From the NCBI RefSeq assembly GCF_000275845.1, contig NW_006766896.1, positions 349,590 to 413,589 on the forward strand: 64,000 nt of DNA, read 5' to 3'. Under the pieces are notes generated by a model, which ran no database searches, was not told the origin of the DNA, and worked only from the letters and a program-made list of their open reading frames with translations. Positions 59,001 to 64,000 of the stretch are shown one piece after another; the first letter of the stretch is position 1; every line of letters begins with the position of its first letter. A program made the translations under genes and the position numbers. The stretch is from Dichomitus squalens LYAD-421 SS1 (taxonomy: Eukaryota; Basidiomycota; Agaricomycetes; Polyporales; Polyporaceae).

Positions 59001-60432
59001 CAGTGCTGGGCTTGAGCGGCGTTTCCCCGAGAAGGCGGTCAACGGACACGCTAACGGCCACGCCAATGGCCATGCGAACGGTGTTACTGAGGTCCTCCTT
59101 GTTACGGGCACCACGGGCCGTCTCGGCTCGCATCTCCTCGCGCAACTCCTGCAGCGTCCGGACGTCGCTCGCGTGTACGCTCTGAACCGCGACCCGTCGG
59201 GATCTGTGGACAACCTCAAGAAGCGGTCGCGGGAAGCGTTCAAGCAGTGGAGCTTGGACGAATCGCTGCTCCAGGACGGGAAGGTGTCCTTCCATGCCGT
59301 CGACCTTGCGAAATCGAACTTTGGATTGAGCCAGGCGTTGTACGACGAGGTTAGGGCTGTTTTGGACATGAGCAAGGGCCCAAGCTGACAAGTCTGGTTA
59401 CTCACAGATGCGCACTAGCGTTACACAGATCATCCACAACGGTGAGTACTATGTTCATCAAGGAGGTTCCTGTATGGTCTGACAATGTGCCTATAGCATG
59501 GCGAGTGGACTTCAACGTTTCGCTGCCCTCGTTTGAGCCGCTCATCGCCGGCGCGCGGAACCTCCTCGACCTCGCGCTCAACTCCTCCCAGCCCGGTGGA
59601 CCGCGCACCCTCTTCGTCAGCTCAATATCCTCTCTACGCAGTAGGTGCTTTCACATCTCCGAAGGTAACCTCAACATTGACCCCTCTGGCGCCAGACCAC
59701 ACTGGCCCAGTCCCAGCCGAGGAGACAATCGAGGTCGGCCCTGAGCTTGCCCATGGCTCCGGCTACAGCGAGAGTAAGTGGGTGACCGAGCAGCTCTTCC
59801 GGCGTGCCGCAGAGCGGACGGGCCTCCGCACCGTAGCGGTGCGTGTCGGCCAAGTGAGCGGAGACCAGCAGACGGGCGGGTGGAACACGACCGAGTGGGT
59901 CGCCGCGCTCACCCGCGTCAGCAAGCGCCTCGGGTGCATCCCCTCGAAGGACGAGGTAAGCATCATACTGTCTCCCCTCACCCCCTAATCCTTCGACTTC
60001 AGTACTCACTCCCTCCCCCAGAGCATCACCTGGGTTGCGGTCGACGTCGTCGCCGCCGCCCTGCAAGAGATGGTCGCCAGCCCCGAGCGCGCCCTGCACG
60101 TCGTCTCGCCGCACCCCGTGCCCTGGAACACCGTCTTCCACCCGATCGCGGAGTACCTCGGCGTCCCCGTCGTCCCCTACGCCGAGTGGGTCGCGCGCCT
60201 CGAGCAGTCAGCGGCGGCGGCGAGCGCGCGGGCCGGGGTCGAGCAGCACGACGCGGCACACAACCTCGTCGGATTCTTCAAGAGCGAGGGCATGGGCGGG
60301 GCGGAGGTCGCGCTGAGCACGGACAAGGCTGTCAAGGCGTCGAGGGCGCTCGCTCGGGTGCGTCCGATCGGACGTGAGGACGCGCTGCGGTACGTGCAGT
60401 ACTGGGAGAAGGTCGGGCACCTGAACGTCTAA
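56068..60432 (+). CDS. NRPS-like enzyme: adenylation, thiolation and reductase domains
   Basis: A multi-exon gene (first exons 56068-56407, 56501-56821 and from 56905) for a protein of roughly 1,050-1,100 aa. The adenylation domain has CVILHSSG with STAFPKPIKF (ATP loop), IYAGAPMNKQIGDRLAS, IPFYGSTEIGAVVRLIPNP and LFRVFGRADDQLMLSTGEK. The thiolation domain has DDDLFLQGCDSLQATWIRN, whose serine takes the phosphopantetheine arm. A Gly-His-Ala-Asn linker leads into the reductase: VLLVTGTTGRLGSHLLAQLL (NADPH loop), VSSISSLR and the catalytic GYSESKWVTEQL, ending RYVQYWEKVGHLNV. Such enzymes activate a carboxylic acid as the AMP ester, load it on the carrier and reduce it to an aldehyde. No condensation domain is present, so it is not a peptide synthetase. 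The family resembles alpha-aminoadipate reductase and fungal aryl-acid reductases; the substrate is unknown. No lesion was seen. Confidence 0.9.
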
Positions 60433-61119
60433 GCTGGGCGGGTGAGAGGATCTCTAGATGTTAGATGTGGGTCTGTGTTGGCATTGGGGGCGGGGACCAG
60501 ATGCGAGTAGCAGTACCATCATAGACTGTACCATACGTTACGTTCACCTGTGTAGATGATCACTACCGGATAGAAACAATTTTCACATGAGTGTTCGACA
60601 TCTCGTCGGGACATTTGCGCTCCTCTCAAATATATTGTATATGCATGTGACTGACAGCGAGCTCCCAGGTCCGAGGCTGGAGATACGCCCGTCCGCGTCA
60701 ATGCCAAAGGAGACATCTGTACATGATGAGAGGGGTCAACCACAAGGCTGTGGATGTTGCAAGGCTTGGAAACAGTTGAGTTCAAACAATCCGACGCGAG
60801 AAGGCGAAGAGCGGCGCCGGTGTCACCGCGGACAGCATGGCGACAGGTATTTCTTCTCTTCCGAGGCGCACGACGGAAACGAGTCGCGAGCCGTGGCTTG
60901 GGCGTAGGACACAGTCGGAATCGCGTCGTACTATTCGTATTGGCCATTCGCAGTCCATAGGTAACAGCGCGACAGGAACACACTACCTATGATAGCCCAT
61001 AGTCCCAAGATAAGATAGATCTAACCAATATGCCACACGCACCTCGGCGACCAGCCGACAAGCCCATGCCTCTCAACCCCGCCTCCCGCTCCTGGGATCC
61101 CACACTGCCCTACAGCACT
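60433..61119. other. Convergent intergenic region
   Basis: The 3' flanks of the NRPS-like gene (+) and of the Kre9-like gene (-). No gene was seen in these 690 bp. Confidence 0.45.
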
Positions 61120-61899
61120 TCACAGCACTGCAAAAGCGCCTCCAAGGACGCACGCCGCCATCACGCCCGCCATCGCGCCCAGCTGCGTCCGCGCGCCCTC
61201 GACGGCCCTCCATCCGGGTGCGGCGACGCTATTCGCAGACGCGGGGAACGTCGTCGCGAAGCCGACGGTGGGGTTCGGGCCCCCGGAGACGGTGACGGTC
61301 GCGGCGCCCGAGGCGGGCGAGGGCACAGAGCCGTTGCCCGAGTCGGCGATGGCGAAGCGCTGCGAGGCGGCGTACATCACGCCGTGCGTGGAGTTGATGA
61401 AGAGGAGGTAGTAGTCGTCGCCCGCAGGGACGTCTTGGAGGAAGAGATTGATCGCCCCTGTCGATGTCGACGCGGGCACTGTTGCGTGCGATCGGGAAGC
61501 GAGGGGTGAAGAAACGGGGTTAGACGGGGAAGACGGCAGGAGGAGAGGAGGGACATACCGTCTCGTGCGACGAAGATGATGCCGTCCTCGTTCATGCGTG
61601 CGAGTTCGACGTCTATGCTCGTCACGCCGTCTAGAAGGCCTTTCGTCCATTTAATGGGGTTTACGGCGTTATTCGACCATTGCACTCCAGTGGTGGGTGT
61701 GTTGATCACGAAGTACGCTGTATGCCAGGCCCAATTCGCGATTAGTCGATTTGCGTCTACACTCTCCATCTCCCAGAACACCCGTCTAAAGATTGGGTGT
61801 TAACAAATGTCACTCACGATTAGCAAAAGCTGATGGTAGAAGGTACCAGGCGCAGAAGAGGGCAAGGAGGCTGCTCGGGATATATGATAGCACGTGCAT
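61120..61899 (-). CDS. Kre9/Knh1-type secreted, probably GPI-anchored protein
   Basis: Three exons (61899-61818, 61717-61559 and 61478-61120) join in frame to 199 aa. A signal peptide opens the protein (MHVLSYIPSSLLALFCAWYL, with cleavage likely after SAFA). The single domain matches the Kre9/Knh1 N-terminal, Ser-Thr-rich GPI-protein family: YFVINTPTTGVQWSNNAVN, then GVTSIDVELARMNEDGIIFV, INLFLQDVPAGDDYYLLFIN and GVMYAASQRFAIADSG. A Ser/Ala/Pro linker follows, then a hydrophobic tail (AMAGVMAACVLGGAFAVL), as expected for a GPI signal. Basidiomycetes have many such small wall-associated proteins; KRE9 itself takes part in beta-1,6-glucan assembly, but a role for this short form is unproven. 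No lesions were seen. Confidence 0.85.
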
Positions 61900-62541
61900 G
61901 TTGATTAGGATTCTAGGAGCGCGAGTACGGCGTGGGATCTGCTTGTGTGGCGACTGAAGAGTCCACTGGACGTAGTGTAGATAACACAGTGACTTGAATG
62001 GCGACTATAAAGAGCGGGAGGGGAAACTTGGAGGATGTGAGACGGGGAGCAGGACGACGCCCGGCCTTTCACCGACGTCTCCTGGCTGCCAGGCACGGCA
62101 ATCTTTGGCTTTGTTTGGCCCCAGTGGCAGATACCTCTGGGCGCGCACACCGCCTTCGTCTCCTGCCAGACTCCAGTAACCGCGACGAGCGACAGCCCTG
62201 CCAGGTGTTGTGCTTGCTGTCTGGATATGAACTACAGACAGACACACTCACGTCTGCTGACTGACAGCGATGTTTCTTCCAACGCTACGATGGCTGAGGA
62301 TTATCGGTACACCGTGAACCTAGATACTCAGCAAATCTGTGTATAGCTGTCAGTTGCCTGTGCAGTATGTTGGCGCTGCTGTACAGTACTGCCTCTATAC
62401 TCAGTCTGTCCTTGACTTTGGAGCTTATTTATTTTAGCCAGAATCACCGCATCGACGTTGCACTCTGTCCCCCTCCCGCCCCCAGACTGCCAGGTTCGCA
62501 TCAAGCGCCGTCTCTCACAGACAGCGCAGCATCCCGCCTCA
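61900..62541. other. Divergent intergenic region
   Basis: 642 bp between divergent genes, so it must hold two promoters. No other gene was recognised. Confidence 0.45.
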
Positions 62542-64000
62542 ATGACCTCAAATCGTTCCATCCCGGTAGAGGTGGAGGAAGCGGTCATCGACCAATGTGT
62601 TGACGATGCCAACACTTTGTGTCGCTGCGCCTTGACCTGCCGCGACTGGTTACCGCGCAGTCGCTTCCACCTTTTCTCTGCTGTTTGCATCTCAACTCCG
62701 GATAGGCTCTGGTCGTTCTGCGACGTCCTCGACTCACTCCCGGAGCTGCCAGATCTCATTCAGTCCATCACAATGGCCCCCGATCGGACCGTCAAGCATT
62801 CTTCTTGCCTGTTGGAGACTTTCCCGATCCGACTTCTATCGCGGGTCCCTGATCTGCGCCAATGGGTACTTCGGAATAACCTAAGTATCGAGCGACAGGA
62901 CCAGGGGTGTCTCGTTTCATGCTGCGACTTTCCGACAGATACGCCTATCTTCTCCTGTGGTAGAATTGACGCTGGAGTCTGTCGGCTTCGTCTCTTCAGC
63001 AGAATTTCTTCGCTTTGTCTGTTCATTCCAGTCGCTGAAGCACATGCGATGCACGGGCATCCGGACCATTCGAGGGAAATACCCTGACTCCGGACCGTCG
63101 GATCCCTCGAGGAGCCGCAGTTTGGGTCTATCCGTGTTAGATGTGAGTAGCTTTAGGTCCTATAAGAACAGATGAAACCACTTGAGTGTATGGAAGAGGC
63201 TATTGATGGGGTTTCCCCGCAATTTGTCACTGATCCGCTCGACCACTATCGGGGTCGCTTCTGTTAGTCCTTAGACATAGGATCTGACCTCTTGGCATAT
63301 GTTCACAGGTGGATGACATTCCTGAAGAGCTTTTGCATACTCTGCTGCAATATTGTATCTATACACTCGAGAAGCTAATCGTTCATGCTCACCAGGATGT
63401 ACACGGTGAGTGGTGAGACCCCGCGTGATTGACAACTATACTCACAACTGTTGTGGCACGACAACCCGCCGTGTTATTTCAGATGACGAAACTACACTCT
63501 CTGGTGTTTGAGGTTGACACCTCAGTCGGTTGGGGGAGGTTGACGAACGCGTTGAGGTCTGTCCGCCTCCCGACTATGAGATCCCTCATCGTCAATATGG
63601 CCAGCGCGAAATCCAGTATCCACCTTCTGCCAAACCCGAATGCAAATCAAGTTCACGACCTGACATCTAGCATAATGTGGATGCGACTCCAGACGTTCGA
63701 TATCCATGTCCATTGCACACCCGAGAATCAACCCGTCAGAACCATGTCCCGTTTCCCCCGGGCCTTCTACGATCTCTATTCTAGGCAGTCGCATCCGCAA
63801 GTTGTCTTTCCTCCCGGTATGTGCCATATGCGTTCACGAAGTGCCGAACTCGTATAATCTCATCTCATCGAATGCGACAGAAACACATTTGATCGACAAA
63901 TCCGGATTCATGCCAAAATCATCGTTGGTCGTGTCTATTGGCGGGCGATGGGTGGCATGTTACGTGGGGCACGACGTCATATCACTGTGGAGCCCTCTCG
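62542..64000 (+). CDS. F-box-like protein (partial, runs off the window)
   Basis: Exons 62542-62865, 62939-63142, 63309-63398, 63483-63816 and from 63881 join in frame. The fifth exon is still open at the window edge (VSIGGRWVACYVGHD). The N-terminus has the F-box-like pattern IPVEVEEAVIDQCVDDANTL, then CRCALTCRDWLPRSRFHLFS, typical of the large basidiomycete set that feeds substrates to SCF ubiquitin ligases. The remainder has irregular leucine-rich stretches, for example VVELTLESVGFVSSAEFLRF, ELLHTLLQYCIYTLEKLIV and MTKLHSLVFEVDTSVG. The donor after exon 3 must be GTACAC (63399); the better-looking GTGAGT seven bases on would put a stop into exon 4. No start upstream of 62542 is needed. Confidence 0.75.

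Noticed and set aside
61807..61830. Frameshift near the start of the Kre9-like protein
   Set aside because: Using the acceptor at 61718 instead of the closer one near 61780 joins the signal peptide to YFVINTPTTGV in frame.
62866..62938. Frameshift in the right-edge F-box gene
   Set aside because: A 73-nt GT-AG intron at 62866-62938 restores the reading frame exactly, so there is no need to invoke a lesion.
1..64000. CRISPR arrays, operons, bacterial or phage genes
   Set aside because: The window is eukaryotic throughout: genes are interrupted by spliceosomal introns, and no spaced direct repeats or co-directional prokaryotic gene strings were seen.

Overview
This window is nuclear DNA from a filamentous basidiomycete, most likely an Agaricomycete of the polypore type. 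Evidence: genes split by many 45-75 nt GT-AG introns; families expanded in or confined to that group (DUF6533-type membrane proteins, FunK1 kinases, small caleosins, F-box/LRR proteins, NRPS-like reductases); and no operons, Shine-Dalgarno sites or CRISPR. I joined exons by hand wherever the reading frame and a conserved protein sequence agreed.

Region 1 (about 0-20 kb) is accessory and rearranging. A caleosin/peroxygenase gene (683-1722, +) and a DUF6533 membrane-protein gene (1902-3632, -) lie in a block of about 5.7 kb that is repeated in tandem. The second block carries a decayed caleosin (6368-7431), a second DUF6533 gene (7596-9323) and, after a 645-bp hAT-like element with a perfect 8-bp target duplication (11545-12189), a cytochrome P450 relic (12543-13390). 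The same P450 exon is cut off at the junction of block 1 with block 2. Next come an F-box-like gene (14037-15518, +), a third DUF6533 gene (15917-17641, -) and a FunK1 kinase pseudogene (18441-19940).

Region 2 (20-46 kb) is mostly conserved, dense and housekeeping or regulatory: a serine-rich one-pass membrane protein (20345-22221, -), ubiquinol-cytochrome c reductase core protein 2 (23223-24823, -), a SAM methyltransferase (25177-26490, -), a family X DNA polymerase of the lambda/mu type whose 19 exons join in frame to 1050 aa (28732-33379, +), a velvet-domain regulator with a very long Pro/His-rich tail (34815-38452, +), a one-pass Ser/Thr-rich membrane protein (39212-41419, +) and an importin-13/Kap122-like karyopherin (41520-45806, -) with a GC-AG intron.

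Region 3 (46-64 kb) mixes accessory genes with sparse DNA: a broken fourth DUF6533 copy (47670-49426, +), a Dal5-type MFS transporter with a 9-nt micro-exon and one in-frame stop (49949-52262, -), a gene-poor stretch of 3.8 kb, an NRPS-like adenylation-thiolation-reductase enzyme (56068-60432, +), a small Kre9/Knh1-type GPI protein (61120-61899, -) and an F-box-like gene running off the right edge (62542-64000, +). The NRPS-like reductase is the only likely natural-product backbone gene. The nearby transporter might have served it, but nothing in the sequence ties the two together.
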